From Pseudomonas sp. p1(2021b) (GTDB lineage Bacteria > Pseudomonadota > Gammaproteobacteria > Pseudomonadales > Pseudomonadaceae), in assembly GCF_020151015.1 (NCBI RefSeq), contig NZ_CP083746.1:310001-374000 (forward strand): a DNA stretch of 64,000 bases. Reading direction: 5' to 3'. The notes under the pieces were generated by a model that made no database searches, was not told where the DNA came from, and saw nothing but the letters and a program-made list of their open reading frames with translations. Shown here piece by piece: positions 25,197-34,358 of the stretch. The position numbers were made by a program, and so were the translations under genes. How positions within the stretch are numbered: position 1 is the first letter of the stretch; every line of letters begins with the position of its first letter.

Positions 25197-27130
25197 AGCT
25201 GGTACCGCAGGGCCAGGCTGCTTTGCAGGCGCTGGGCCTGGCGCAGGGACTCGCGCAGGATGCGCCGGTCCAGGTGGTTGAGGCTGTCCGGGTCCAGCCG
25301 GTTGGAGTAGGGCAGGTTGTCGCGGCTCTGGCGCTGGTGCTGCTGCATGCGGGTCTGCTGGATGAAATGGTAGGCCTCTTCGTACGCGGCGCCGTCCAGC
25401 GGGTCGATGATGCCGCGGGCCACCAGGTGGCGCAGGCGTTCGAGGGTGTTGCAAGCCTTGATGCCATGGGCCAGTGCCAACAGCCGGGCGCCATCGACGA
25501 AAGGCGTCAGGCCCTGGACCTTGAGGTCGAGGGTGGCGGCCTTGTCATTGCCCTGGCGGGTCAGCACGAATTCGCGCAGGCGGCCTACCGGCGGGCGCTG
25601 GCGCAAGGCATTGTCGGCCATCATGCGCTGGAAGATGCGGTTGTCGGCCACTTGTTCGAGCAGGGTGCGGCGCACCTGTTCGCAACCACTTTCATCGCCC
25701 CAGACCACGCGCAGGTCGAAGTAGATGCTCGAGCCAAGCAGGTTCTCCGGGCTCGCTTCGCGAATGAAGCCGCTGAAGCGTCGCGCCCATTCGCTGCGAG
25801 ACAGGCACAGGTCGGGGTTGCCGGCCATCACGTTGCCCTTGCAGAGGGTGAAGCCGCATTGGGCCAGGCACTGGTTGATGTACTGCGCCAGTGGCAGCAG
25901 GCGGGCGCGGATCGCTTCGGCCTCGGCAGCATCGGCGGCCTCGAAGAGAATCCCGTTGTCCTGGTCGGTGTGCAGGGTCTGCTCGCGCCGGCCTTCGCTG
26001 CCGAAGCACAACCAACTGAACGGCACGCCCGGGTCGCCGCGTTCGGCCAGGGCCAGCTCGATCACCCGGCACACGGTGTGGTCGTTGAGCAAGGTGATGA
26101 TCTGGGTGATCTGGGTGGAGGAGGCGCCATGGGCGAGCATGCGCTCGACCAATTGGCCGATCTCGCCGCGCAGCGACACCAGGTTCTCCAGGCGCGGGGC
26201 GTGGCGGATGGTGCGGGCTAGGTGCACCAGGTCGACCCGCTGCAGGGAGAACAGGTCACGTTCGGAGACCACGCCGCACAGGCGCTGGTTGTCCACCAGG
26301 CAGACGTGGGCGATATGCCGCTCGGTCATGGCCATGGCCGCGTCGAAGGCGCTGGCCTGGGGGCTGAGGTAGAACGGTTGCGGCGTCATGTAGCGCTCGA
26401 TGGGGGCGGTCAGCTCGGCGCTGGCATCGGCCACCACCTGGCGCAGGTCGCGCAGGGTGAAGATGCCAATGGGGTGGCGCTGCGGGTCGACGATGACGAT
26501 GCTGCCGACTTGCTGTTCGTGCATCGAGCGCACGGCTTCACGCAGGGGCGTCTGTGGTGCGCAGACCACCGGGTGGCGCATGGCCAGTTCGCCCAGCGGG
26601 GTATTGAGTGAATACTGCGTGCCCAGGGTTTCCACCGCGCGCTGGCGCACCTGCTGGTTGACCTGGTCGAGCAGGCTGCTGACGCCGCGCAGGGCAAAGT
26701 CACGGAAAGGTTCCGACAGGGAGAACACGCGGATGAACGCGCTCTTGTTCAGTTGCAGGCAGAAGGTGTCCTCGCCTGCCAGGTGCTCGGTGCGCGTGGC
26801 TCGCTCCCCGAGCAGCGCGGCCAGGGGGAAGCATTCGCCGCTGGTGATTTCGAACGTGGTCTCCACGCCCGGCTTGGTCACGTGCTGGCGCTCGCCGACC
26901 ACCCGGCCCTGTTTGACGATGTAGAAATGCTCCACCGGGCCGTCGGCCGGCTTGATGATGCTCTCGCCGCTGGCGTAGAAACGCAGTTGGCACTGCTCCA
27001 CCAGGTAGGCCAGGTGGCTGTGCTCCATCTGGTTGAACGGCGGAAAGCGCTGCAGGAACTGCAGAGTGCCTTGGATGTTCTGCAGAACCGCCGTTCTGCC
27101 GGCCTGGCTGTAGGCGTCCTTCTTGCTCAT
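25193..27130 (-). CDS. cyclic-nucleotide-binding / CBS / DUF294 nucleotidyltransferase-like protein
   Basis: A soluble 645-residue putative signalling protein. Domains: cNMP-binding (about 20-140, FYASGESIIKPADGPVEHFY), two CBS motifs (about 165-290, REAVRSMHEQQVGSIVIVD and DAAMAMTERHIAHVCLVD), then the DUF294 nucleotidyltransferase-like domain with GSEGRREQTLHTDQDNGI (about 390) and a helical C-terminal DUF294 part. G-S-x-G-R-x-E-x-x-x-x-T-D-Q-D resembles the PII-uridylyltransferase active site. The substrate is unknown. The ATG at 27130 (MSKKDAYSQAG) is preferred over an upstream start that lacks homology-like sequence. It is coupled to the exonuclease gene. Confidence 0.88.
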   Translation of the reverse strand: MSKKDAYSQAGRTAVLQNIQGTLQFLQRFPPFNQMEHSHLAYLVEQCQLRFYASGESIIKPADGPVEHFYIVKQGRVVGERQHVTKPGVETTFEITSGECFPLAALLGERATRTEHLAGEDTFCLQLNKSAFIRVFSLSEPFRDFALRGVSSLLDQVNQQVRQRAVETLGTQYSLNTPLGELAMRHPVVCAPQTPLREAVRSMHEQQVGSIVIVDPQRHPIGIFTLRDLRQVVADASAELTAPIERYMTPQPFYLSPQASAFDAAMAMTERHIAHVCLVDNQRLCGVVSERDLFSLQRVDLVHLARTIRHAPRLENLVSLRGEIGQLVERMLAHGASSTQITQIITLLNDHTVCRVIELALAERGDPGVPFSWLCFGSEGRREQTLHTDQDNGILFEAADAAEAEAIRARLLPLAQYINQCLAQCGFTLCKGNVMAGNPDLCLSRSEWARRFSGFIREASPENLLGSSIYFDLRVVWGDESGCEQVRRTLLEQVADNRIFQRMMADNALRQRPPVGRLREFVLTRQGNDKAATLDLKVQGLTPFVDGARLLALAHGIKACNTLERLRHLVARGIIDPLDGAAYEEAYHFIQQTRMQQHQRQSRDNLPYSNRLDPDSLNHLDRRILRESLRQAQRLQSSLALRYQL

Positions 27131-27345
27131 GGAACTGACCGCTTGAGGGGCCGTTGCAGGCCCTGTTGTTCTAAGGCTCCATGGTCGGCCGGCGGCCTTG
27201 CGGTGCCCATTGGACGTAAGTCTATAACCTGCGGCGCGCGCTGCCCGGAGGCGCTTGGGTGTCAAATAGACGACGAAAGGCAGCTTGCATAGCGGTGCTT
27301 TGCGGTCTCAACTTTCAGCAACGGGATTTTTTTGACGAGATGACC

Positions 27346-27789
27346 ATGGCCGAGCATGACGAGATCCTGAGTGACGCCGAGCGCGAAGCCTTGGCCCGGG
27401 TGAGCGCGCCCTCTGCTCCGCCGCAGGTGGTGCTGGTGGTGGATGACGATGCCGCGACCCGCGAGGCCCTTTGCCTCTATCTGAAGGCGAAGGGCTTCGA
27501 GTGCCTGTCTGCCGACGGCGCACAGGCAGCGTTGGAGCAGCTCAGGCGTAACCGGCGCATTGGCCTGATGATCACCGATTTGCGTATGGCGCCAGAGGAT
27601 GGCCTGGGGTTGATCCGGCTGGTGCGCGAATCGGAGCGGGCGGAATTGTCGATCATCGTGGTGTCGGGCGACACCGATGTGAAGGAGGCGGTGGATGTGA
27701 TGCACCTGGGGGTGGTGGACTTCCTGCTCAAGCCGGTGGACCTGGGGAAGCTGGTGGCGCTGGTGAGGAAGGAGTTGCGGAGCGAGTGA
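27346..27789 (+). CDS. single-domain response regulator
   Basis: A receiver-domain protein of 147 residues with no output domain. Acidic pocket VVDDDAATREAL, phosphoacceptor Asp in LMITDLRM, conserved SGD and KPVD lysine are all present. An N-terminal tail of about 25 residues precedes the receiver. The ATG at 27346 has GACGAG 6 bases upstream; ATG 27340 is the alternative. No histidine kinase is adjacent. It is divergent from the CBS protein gene and may signal by protein contact. Confidence 0.85.
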   Translation: MAEHDEILSDAEREALARVSAPSAPPQVVLVVDDDAATREALCLYLKAKGFECLSADGAQAALEQLRRNRRIGLMITDLRMAPEDGLGLIRLVRESERAELSIIVVSGDTDVKEAVDVMHLGVVDFLLKPVDLGKLVALVRKELRSE

Positions 27790-27810
27790 GAATGGGGCTG
27801 CTGTGCAGCC

Positions 27811-27874
27811 CTGTCGCGGCACCAGGCCGCTCCTACAGAGGTTGAGTGAACCCTGTGGGAGCGGCCCGTTGCCG
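27811..27874. repeat. REP pair, inverted
   Basis: CGCGGCACCAGGCCGCTCCTACAG and the inverted CTGTGGGAGCGGCCCGTTGC, filling the convergent gap between the response regulator gene and glcB. Confidence 0.7.
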
Positions 27875-27875
27875 A

Positions 27876-30053
27876 TTACAGCCCGTTACGCGCCTTGAAC
27901 TCGCGACGACGGCGGTGCAGCACTGGCTCGGTGTAGCCGTTTGGCTGCTTGGCGCCTTCGATCACCAGTTCGATGGCGGCCTGGAACGCGATGTTGTCAT
28001 CGAAGTTCGGGGCCATCGGGCGGTACTGGGCGTCGCCGGCGTTCTGCTTGTCCACCACTGCGGCCATGCGCTTGAGGCTTTCGAGCACCTGCTCCTGGGT
28101 GACGATGCCGTGGCGCAGCCAGTTGGCCAGCAACTGGGCCGAGATGCGCAGGGTGGCGCGGTCTTCCATCAGGCCGACGTCGTTGATGTCTGGGACCTTG
28201 GAACAACCCACGCCCTGGTCGATCCAGCGGACCACGTAGCCGAGGATGCCCTGGGCGTTGTTGTCCAGCTCGTTGCGGATCTCGTCAGCCGACCAGTTGG
28301 TGTCGGCTGCCAGCGGGATGGTCAGGATGTCGTCCACCGAGGCCGGTGCGCGCTTGGCCAGCTCGCGCTGGCGCTCCTGCACGTTGACCTTGTGGTAGTG
28401 CAGGGCGTGCAGGGTGGCGGCGGTCGGCGACGGTACCCAGGCGGTGTTGGCGCCGGCCAGCGGGTGGGCGATCTTCTGCTCGAGCATCGCGGCCATCAGG
28501 TCAGGCATGGCCCACATGCCCTTGCCGATCTGGGCGCGGCCTTGCAGGCCGGTGGCCAGGCCGATGTCGACGTTGTTGTTCTCGTAGGCGCCGATCCATT
28601 TTTCGTTCTTCATGGCGCCCTTGCGCACCACGGCGCCGGCTTCCATGGAGGTGTGGATTTCGTCACCGGTACGGTCGAGGAAGCCGGTGTTGATGAACAC
28701 CACGCGCTCGGCGGCCGCCTTGATGCAGGACTTGAGGTTGACCGTGGTACGGCGCTCCTCGTCCATGATGCCGACCTTGACGGTATTGCGCGCCATGCCC
28801 AGCAGGTCTTCGACGCGGCTGAAGATCTCGGCGGCGAATGCCACTTCCTCAGGGCCGTGCATCTTCGGCTTGACGATGTAGACGCTGCCGGTGCGGGTGT
28901 TCTTGCGGGTGGTGTTGCCCTTGAGGTTGTGCAGGGCGATCAGGTTGGTGAACAGGCCGTCCTGGATACCTTCCGGGATCTCGTTGCCCTGGCCGTCGAG
29001 GATCGCCGGGTTGGTCATCAGGTGGCCGACGTTGCGCACGAACAGCAGCGAACGGCCGTGCAGGGTGACGGTGCCGCCAGCAGGCGCGGTGTATTCGCGG
29101 TCAGGGTTCATGGTACGGGTGAAGGTCTTGCCGCCCTTGGTCACGTTCTCGGACAGGTCGCCTTTCATCAGGCCCAGCCAGTTGCGGTAGACCACGACCT
29201 TGTCGTCGGCATCGACGGCGGCGACGGAGTCTTCGCAGTCCATGATGGTGGTCAGCGCCGATTCCATCAGGATGTCCTTCACGCCGGCGGCGTCAGTGCT
29301 TCCAACCGGGGTGCTGGCGTCGACCTGGATCTCGAAGTGCAGGCCGTTGTGCTTGAGCAGGACTGCGGTCGGCGCGGCGGCGTCGCCACGGTAGCCGATC
29401 AGCTGGGCATCGTCGCGCAGGCCGCTGTTGCTGCCACCTTTGAGGGCGACGACCAGCTTGCCGCCTTCGATGCGGTAGCCGGTGGAGTCGACATGGGAGC
29501 CGGCGGCCAGGGGCGCGGCTTCGTCGAGGAAGGCGCGGCCGAAGGCGATGACCTTGTCGCCACGGACCTTGTTGTAGCCCTGGCCTTTCTCGGCGCCGCC
29601 TTCGTCGCTGATGGCATCGGTGCCGTACAGCGCGTCATACAGCGAGCCCCAGCGGGCGTTGGCGGCGTTCAGGGCGAAGCGGGCGTTCATCACCGGCACC
29701 ACCAGCTGCGGGCCGGCCATGTGGGCGATTTCTTCGTCCACATTCTGGGTGGTGGCCTGGAAATCGTCGGCTTGTGGCAGCAGGTAGCCGATTTCCTGGA
29801 GGAAGCTCTTGTAGGCTACGGCGTCATGGGCCTGGCCTTTACGCGCCTGGTGCCAGGCGTCGATCTTGGCTTGCAGTTCGTCGCGCTTGGCGAGCAGGGC
29901 TTTGTTCTTTGGAGCGAGGTCGTTGATGATCTTTTCCGCACCCGCCCAGAACTGCTCGGCGACGATGCCGGTCCCTGGAATGGCTTCGTCGTTGACGAAG
30001 TCGTACAGGACCTTGGCGACCTGAAGGCCACCGACTTGAACGTATCCAGTCAT
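27876..30053 (-). CDS. glcB: malate synthase G
   Basis: Condenses glyoxylate with acetyl-CoA to malate in the glyoxylate pathway. The 725-residue length from the ATG at 30053 ([19 protein letters not shown]) is that of the monomeric G form. Recognisable blocks include [42 protein letters not shown] and [17 protein letters not shown]. It stands alone; no glc oxidase genes are next to it. A longer start four codons upstream has no clear ribosome-binding site. Confidence 0.97.
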   Translation of the reverse strand: MTGYVQVGGLQVAKVLYDFVNDEAIPGTGIVAEQFWAGAEKIINDLAPKNKALLAKRDELQAKIDAWHQARKGQAHDAVAYKSFLQEIGYLLPQADDFQATTQNVDEEIAHMAGPQLVVPVMNARFALNAANARWGSLYDALYGTDAISDEGGAEKGQGYNKVRGDKVIAFGRAFLDEAAPLAAGSHVDSTGYRIEGGKLVVALKGGSNSGLRDDAQLIGYRGDAAAPTAVLLKHNGLHFEIQVDASTPVGSTDAAGVKDILMESALTTIMDCEDSVAAVDADDKVVVYRNWLGLMKGDLSENVTKGGKTFTRTMNPDREYTAPAGGTVTLHGRSLLFVRNVGHLMTNPAILDGQGNEIPEGIQDGLFTNLIALHNLKGNTTRKNTRTGSVYIVKPKMHGPEEVAFAAEIFSRVEDLLGMARNTVKVGIMDEERRTTVNLKSCIKAAAERVVFINTGFLDRTGDEIHTSMEAGAVVRKGAMKNEKWIGAYENNNVDIGLATGLQGRAQIGKGMWAMPDLMAAMLEQKIAHPLAGANTAWVPSPTAATLHALHYHKVNVQERQRELAKRAPASVDDILTIPLAADTNWSADEIRNELDNNAQGILGYVVRWIDQGVGCSKVPDINDVGLMEDRATLRISAQLLANWLRHGIVTQEQVLESLKRMAAVVDKQNAGDAQYRPMAPNFDDNIAFQAAIELVIEGAKQPNGYTEPVLHRRRREFKARNGL

Positions 30054-30515
30054 TGCTTGCCTCACTCTGCTCAGCTATTTCGCTCTTCTGTATTAAGCCT
30101 GTAGCGCTTCTCTAAACACGGCACCAGTACTTGCCCTCGTGTATGAGCGCGGCTGGGTGCGGCTCGCCAGACGGGCCGGCGGGCGGGTTGCGTATTTTCA
30201 CAGGCGCCTTGGCAGACATCCAAACGACGTTTTGTAGTCCGCGCCGCGGCATACTACATGAAGCAGTAGGCGGGGTGGAATCAGACTAAAAGCGTCGTTG
30301 TGCGACCAACAGATCGCATAGGGTCACGCTGGGAGACGTTATGTTCGCAAAAAACAGGTGGATTGTTCCAGATAAATCTTGAAACAGTACACGATTCTTT
30401 GTGCGGACCGCCCTGCGGCAGGTTGCCGCGCCTTGCCTATACTGTTGCGATGCCCCCGTATTTCGCCGTGCGCAGCGGCGCCGGCCACCTGACTAGCAGA
30501 GCTGAGGAGCGGCCC
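30054..30515. promoter_or_regulatory. divergent control region glcB / gcvR-like gene
   Basis: A 462-base gap without a convincing gene. It holds TGTAGT at 30233-30238 and ACTACA at 30253-30258, the same arms as the aceE palindromes but 14 bases apart. TATACT at about 30437 is a possible -10 element for the gcvR-like gene. The remainder shows nothing I can name. Confidence 0.4.
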
Positions 30516-31034
30516 GTGGACCATCTCGTACTGACAGTGATCGCCCCCGACAAGGCCGGGCAGGTCGAACGCATCGCCCAATGCATTGCCGAGCATAACG
30601 GTAACTGGCTGGAGAGTCGCATGTCGCGGATGGCCGGGCAATTCGCCGGGATTCTGCGGGTCGCGGTGCCGGCTGAATCCTACGATGACCTGGTCGAGGC
30701 CCTGCATAAGCTGTCCAGCCATGACATTCGCGTGCTGATCGCCGAGAGCGGCATCGAGCCGTCGTGCACCTGGAAGCCGATCGCCATGGAGCTGGTGGGC
30801 AACGACCGGCCGGGTATCGTGCGGGACATCACCCGCTTGCTGGCCGAGCAAGGCGTGAACCTGGAGCGCTTCACCACCGAGGTAAGGCCGGCGCCCATGA
30901 GCAGCGAGCCGCTGTTCCATGCCGATGCGTTGCTGGCGCTGCCCCTGACCCTGTCACTGGATGATCTGCAGCACAGGCTGGAGAGCCTGGCCGACGACCT
31001 GATGGTAGAGCTCAAGCTGCGCCCGGAAGACTGA
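30516..31034 (+). CDS. ACT-domain protein, glycine cleavage repressor (GcvR) like
   Basis: A 172-residue protein made of two ACT domains: DHLVLTVIAPDKAGQVERIA at the start and AMELVGNDRPGIVRDITRLL near residue 88. In enterobacteria GcvR binds glycine and blocks the activator GcvA; the role here is inferred from the fold only. The GTG at 30516 is chosen because GAGGAG lies 5 bases upstream and the first ACT strand begins at once. An open frame reaches further upstream but lacks ACT-like sequence. Confidence 0.85.
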   Translation: MDHLVLTVIAPDKAGQVERIAQCIAEHNGNWLESRMSRMAGQFAGILRVAVPAESYDDLVEALHKLSSHDIRVLIAESGIEPSCTWKPIAMELVGNDRPGIVRDITRLLAEQGVNLERFTTEVRPAPMSSEPLFHADALLALPLTLSLDDLQHRLESLADDLMVELKLRPED

Positions 31035-31044
31035 GCGCCGAACC

Positions 31045-31112
31045 TGTTCGCGAGTGAACCCGCTTCCACAGGATCTTAAAGGTCATTGTGGGAGCGGGTT
31101 TACCCGCGAAAG
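31045..31112. repeat. REP pair, inverted
   Basis: TTCGCGAGTGAACCCGCTTCCACAG and the inverted GTGGGAGCGGGTTTACCCGCGAA, directly after the gcvR-like gene. Confidence 0.75.
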
Positions 31113-31275
31113 AGGTTATCCCAAGATCATGGGGGCGGCGCTGTGGATAACCTGGGGGCGCTCCTCCCCAGCCCAAGAAATTCGCAGGCTCCAGAGCTTT
31201 GAGCAAAAAACGTTCAGATATCAGGGGCTTGTGCACAAAGCACGGGGACGAGGATGTGGATAACCTTTGGAGATG

Positions 31276-31322
31276 TCTCTGCAGGCCTCGTAATGCGAGG
31301 CCTGCAGAGATTCGATCATTTT
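31276..31322 (+). terminator. strong hairpin between convergent gcvR-like gene and rarD
   Basis: A perfect 15-bp stem (TCTCTGCAGGCCTCG and its complement) with a 5-base loop at 31276-31310, followed on the plus strand by TTCGATCATTTTTT. This suits a terminator for rightward transcripts. The stem would also form in rarD transcripts, but without a T-run. Confidence 0.65.
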
Positions 31323-31326
31323 TTGA

Positions 31327-32214
31327 TCAGCTTCGCTTGCGCAAACTCAACCAGGCATCGACGCTATAGATAGCCAGGCCCGCCCAGATGAACATGAACG
31401 CCATCAGGGTGCTGGAGGACAGCTGCTCACCGAACAGCAACACCGCCTGCAGCAGCACCAGGGTCGGCGCCAGGTACTGCAGGAAGCCCAGCGTGGTGTA
31501 GGGCAGGTGGCGGGCGGCGGCATTGAAGCACACCAACGGCACCAGGGTGACCGGCCCTGCGGCCATCAGCCAGAGCGCTTCGCTGCTGGTGTAGAACTCG
31601 GCCTGGGCGCTGGTCGCCGTTGGGTGCAACAATAGCCAGCCGAGGGCCAGGGGTACCAGCATCCAGGTTTCCACCACCAGCCCCGGCAGCGCTGCCACCG
31701 GCGCCTGCTTGCGGATCAGGCCATAGAAGCCGAACGACAGCGCCAGCACCAGCGAAACCCAGGGCAGGCTACCGACCTGCCAGACTTGCTGGGCCACACC
31801 CACCGCCGCCAGCCCCACCGCCAGCCACTGCAGGCGGCGCAGGCGCTCGCCGAGCAGCAGCATGCCCAGCAGCACGTTGACCAGCGGGTTGATGTAGTAG
31901 CCCAGGCTCGCCTCGAGCATACGCCCGTTGTTCACCGACCACACATAGGTCAGCCAGTTGCCAGCGATCAGTGCCCCGCTCAGGGCCAGGATGGCCAGGC
32001 GGCGCGGGTTGTCGCGCAGTTCGCGCCACCAGCCCGGGTGCTTCCAGACCAGCAACAGGAGCGAGCCGAACAGCGCCGACCAGAGCACGCGGTGGACGAT
32101 GATCTCGACCGCCGGAACACTCTGGATGGCTTTGAAGTACAAGGGGAACAGGCCCCAGATGATATAGGCGCTCAGGCCCAGGATATACCCGCGACGCGGG
32201 TTTGCGGCGTGCAT
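31327..32214 (-). CDS. rarD: EamA-family transporter RarD
   Basis: An inner-membrane permease of 295 residues with about ten hydrophobic helices in two EamA repeats. It begins MHAANPRRGYILGLSAYIIWGLFPLYF, the usual RarD start. The family belongs to the drug/metabolite transporter superfamily. RarD was named from chloramphenicol resistance but its natural substrate is unknown. The C-terminus is short and basic (SLRKRS). Confidence 0.93.
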   Translation of the reverse strand: MHAANPRRGYILGLSAYIIWGLFPLYFKAIQSVPAVEIIVHRVLWSALFGSLLLLVWKHPGWWRELRDNPRRLAILALSGALIAGNWLTYVWSVNNGRMLEASLGYYINPLVNVLLGMLLLGERLRRLQWLAVGLAAVGVAQQVWQVGSLPWVSLVLALSFGFYGLIRKQAPVAALPGLVVETWMLVPLALGWLLLHPTATSAQAEFYTSSEALWLMAAGPVTLVPLVCFNAAARHLPYTTLGFLQYLAPTLVLLQAVLLFGEQLSSSTLMAFMFIWAGLAIYSVDAWLSLRKRS

Positions 32215-32277
32215 GCAGATTCCTTGCTTAGGTAACTAAATACAGCACGCCTATTGTAGACAGAGCGCCCAGCGCTT

Positions 32278-33252
32278 CTAAAACAATTTCAGCGGTTCTT
32301 CATCCAATGCGGCGATCTGTTCGCGCAGGGCGAGGATCTGGTCGCCCCAGTAACGTGGCTGGCCGAACCAGGGGAAGCTGGGCGGGAACGCCGGGTCGTC
32401 CCAGCGTCGGGCCAGCCAGGCACTGTAGTGCAACTGGCGCAGGGCGCGCAGGGGTTCGATCAGCGCCAGCTGGCGTGGGTCGAAGTCATGGAACTCGTTG
32501 TAGCCGTCGATCAGTTCGGCCAATTGGCCCATACGTTCTTCGCGGCTGCCGGCGAGCATCATCCACAGGTCCTGGACCGCCGGGCCCATGCGACAGTCGT
32601 CCAGGTCGACGATATGGAACGTCTCGTCACGGTACATCAGGTTGCCGGGGTGACAATCGCCGTGCAGGCGGATCACCTGGTGCGGGGTGCGTGCATAGAT
32701 GGCCTCGACCCGCTGGAGCACATCGCGGGCGACCGATTCGAAGGCCGGCAGCAGCTCGCGGGGAACGAAATCGCCGGCGAGCAGGGTTGCCAGCGAGGCG
32801 TGGCCGAAGTTATCCACCGCCAGTGTCTCACGGTGCTCGAAGGGCCGCGCCGCGCCGACCGCGTGCAGGCGGCCGAGCAGTTGGCCAAGGCGGTAGAGCT
32901 GGTCCAGGTTGCCGGGCTCCGGCGCGTGGCCGCCGCGCCGTGGGAACAGGGTGAAGCGAAAGCCTTGGTGTTCGAACAGGCTGCGGCCGCCGTGCTGCAG
33001 CGGGGCGACGACCGGTACCTCGCACTCGGCAAGTTCGGCGCTGAAGCGGTGTTCCTCGAGGATGGCATCGTCGCTCCAGCGGCCGGGGCGGTAGAACTTG
33101 GCGATCAGCGGTTGCGCCCCTTCGATGCCCACCTGGTAGACGCGGTTCTCGTAGCTATTGAGCGCCAGCACCCGGGCGTCGCTGAGAAAGCCCAGGCTTT
33201 CCACGGCATCCAGGACCAGGTCGGGGGTGAGGGTATCGAAGGGGTGGGACAT
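32278..33252 (-). CDS. srkA: stress response kinase SrkA (YihE)
   Basis: A soluble Ser/Thr protein kinase of 324 residues in the aminoglycoside-phosphotransferase fold, linked in E. coli to survival of oxidative and envelope stress. Start MSHPFDTLTPDLVLDAVESL at 33252. SYENRVYQVG marks the nucleotide-binding strand, RLHGDCHPGNLMYRD the catalytic loop (about residue 200) and HIVDLDDCRMGP the metal-binding Asp. An upstream in-frame extension passes through REP sequence and is rejected. Confidence 0.93.
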   Translation of the reverse strand: MSHPFDTLTPDLVLDAVESLGFLSDARVLALNSYENRVYQVGIEGAQPLIAKFYRPGRWSDDAILEEHRFSAELAECEVPVVAPLQHGGRSLFEHQGFRFTLFPRRGGHAPEPGNLDQLYRLGQLLGRLHAVGAARPFEHRETLAVDNFGHASLATLLAGDFVPRELLPAFESVARDVLQRVEAIYARTPHQVIRLHGDCHPGNLMYRDETFHIVDLDDCRMGPAVQDLWMMLAGSREERMGQLAELIDGYNEFHDFDPRQLALIEPLRALRQLHYSAWLARRWDDPAFPPSFPWFGQPRYWGDQILALREQIAALDEEPLKLF

Positions 33253-33316
33253 GGTGGCTCCGGGCACAGGGGTGCGGAAGTGAATGGTAACGCAGCTGTG
33301 TGCGGATGGGGTTGGC

Positions 33317-33342
33317 GTGTGGGAGCACGCTTGCCCTGTGAT
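33317..33342. repeat. REP-like unit
   Basis: GTGTGGGAGCACGCTTGCCC in the 218-base modE-srkA gap; a diverged REP copy opposed to the next one. Confidence 0.5.
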
Positions 33343-33425
33343 AGGCTGCAGGGTAGCTGTAAGCTTTTCAGGCCTTGGTCTGCCGGGCGCGTCGAAGTGG
33401 CTGATTTTGCGGCTGCTGCGCAGCC

Positions 33426-33455
33426 GATCGCGGGGCAAGCCCGCTCCTACAGGGG
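33426..33455. repeat. REP unit
   Basis: ATCGCGGGGCAAGCCCGCTC followed by CTACAGG just downstream of the modE stop codon. Confidence 0.7.
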
Positions 33456-33470
33456 GGCTAGTCGCTTGGC

Positions 33471-34235
33471 TTACACCGGCACGCCCAGCAGCACGTAAGA
33501 AGGGTGGAACTGCGCCCGCACCCGGCTGCCTGGGGCTACCTTGGTTTGTTCCAGCCAACGCACCTCGGCGAACGCGCAGAGTGTCTGCCCATTGCCCAGC
33601 ACCAATCGCACCTCGCTGGGCCCGTTGTCGTCGGCCAGTATGTCCTCGACCGTGGCCTGCAGGCAGTTGCTGCCTTCGGTGCTCGAATCGGTCTCGCCGA
33701 GCACCTGCACCCAGCCTGCCTTCAGCAAGGCCACCACCGGTGTGCCCAGCGCCAATTCCAGTCGCTCGGTGCTGTCGCGGGTGATCAACGCTTCGATTTC
33801 CAGGCCGCCGCCCAGGTCCAGGCTGACACGGTCATGCCGCCCTTCACGGCGCAGCCCGCTGACCTGTCCATGCAGTTGGTTACGCGCACTGGTACGCAGC
33901 ATCAAGCGGCCGAGCAGGTCGAGGTCGCTGCTTTCTTCCGCCGCCTCGAAGACCTGCGCTTGCAGTGCCTGCAACCGCTGGTACAGACGCAGGACCCGTT
34001 CGCCCTCGGCGGACAACCGCGCCCCGCCGCCGCCCCGCCCTCCGGTGCTGCGCTCCACCAGGGGGCGGCTGGCCAGGTTGTTGAGCTCATCGATGGCATC
34101 CCAGGCGGCCTTGTAGCTCATGCCGGCAGCCTTCGCGGCGCGTGTGATCGAGCCCTGTTCGGCGACGTGCTGCAGCAAGGCGATGCGCTGCGGGCGACGG
34201 GCGATGTGCTGGGTGAGCAGGGCGGGTAGGGACAT
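33471..34235 (-). CDS. modE: ModE-family molybdate-responsive regulator
   Basis: A 254-residue regulator with a LysR-like winged helix at the N-terminus (GSITRAAKAAGMSYKAAWDA, residues 28-47) and two C-terminal mop/TOBE domains that bind molybdate (SARNQLHGQVSGLRREGRHD and GSNCLQATVEDILADD). ModE represses molybdate uptake genes when molybdate is plentiful. No modABC genes are nearby, so its targets must lie elsewhere. Divergence from other genes is not seen; comF lies upstream on the same strand. Confidence 0.92.
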   Translation of the reverse strand: MSLPALLTQHIARRPQRIALLQHVAEQGSITRAAKAAGMSYKAAWDAIDELNNLASRPLVERSTGGRGGGGARLSAEGERVLRLYQRLQALQAQVFEAAEESSDLDLLGRLMLRTSARNQLHGQVSGLRREGRHDRVSLDLGGGLEIEALITRDSTERLELALGTPVVALLKAGWVQVLGETDSSTEGSNCLQATVEDILADDNGPSEVRLVLGNGQTLCAFAEVRWLEQTKVAPGSRVRAQFHPSYVLLGVPV

Positions 34236-34358
34236 GGTGGCGTGTCGGTGGTAATGAAGATGCAGTGACGGTGCCGCTCGCCTGCAGGCAAGTCAAGGTC
34301 AGCCATGGTAGCTTCGATCTCACAGGCCACATATCCCTTAGAATTGAGCCCCAAAGGC

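Noticed and set aside
25197..25454. Longer exonuclease starting inside the CBS protein gene
   Set aside because: The added residues are Pro/Arg-rich antiframe-like sequence, and the ATGA overlap at 25196 gives a natural start.
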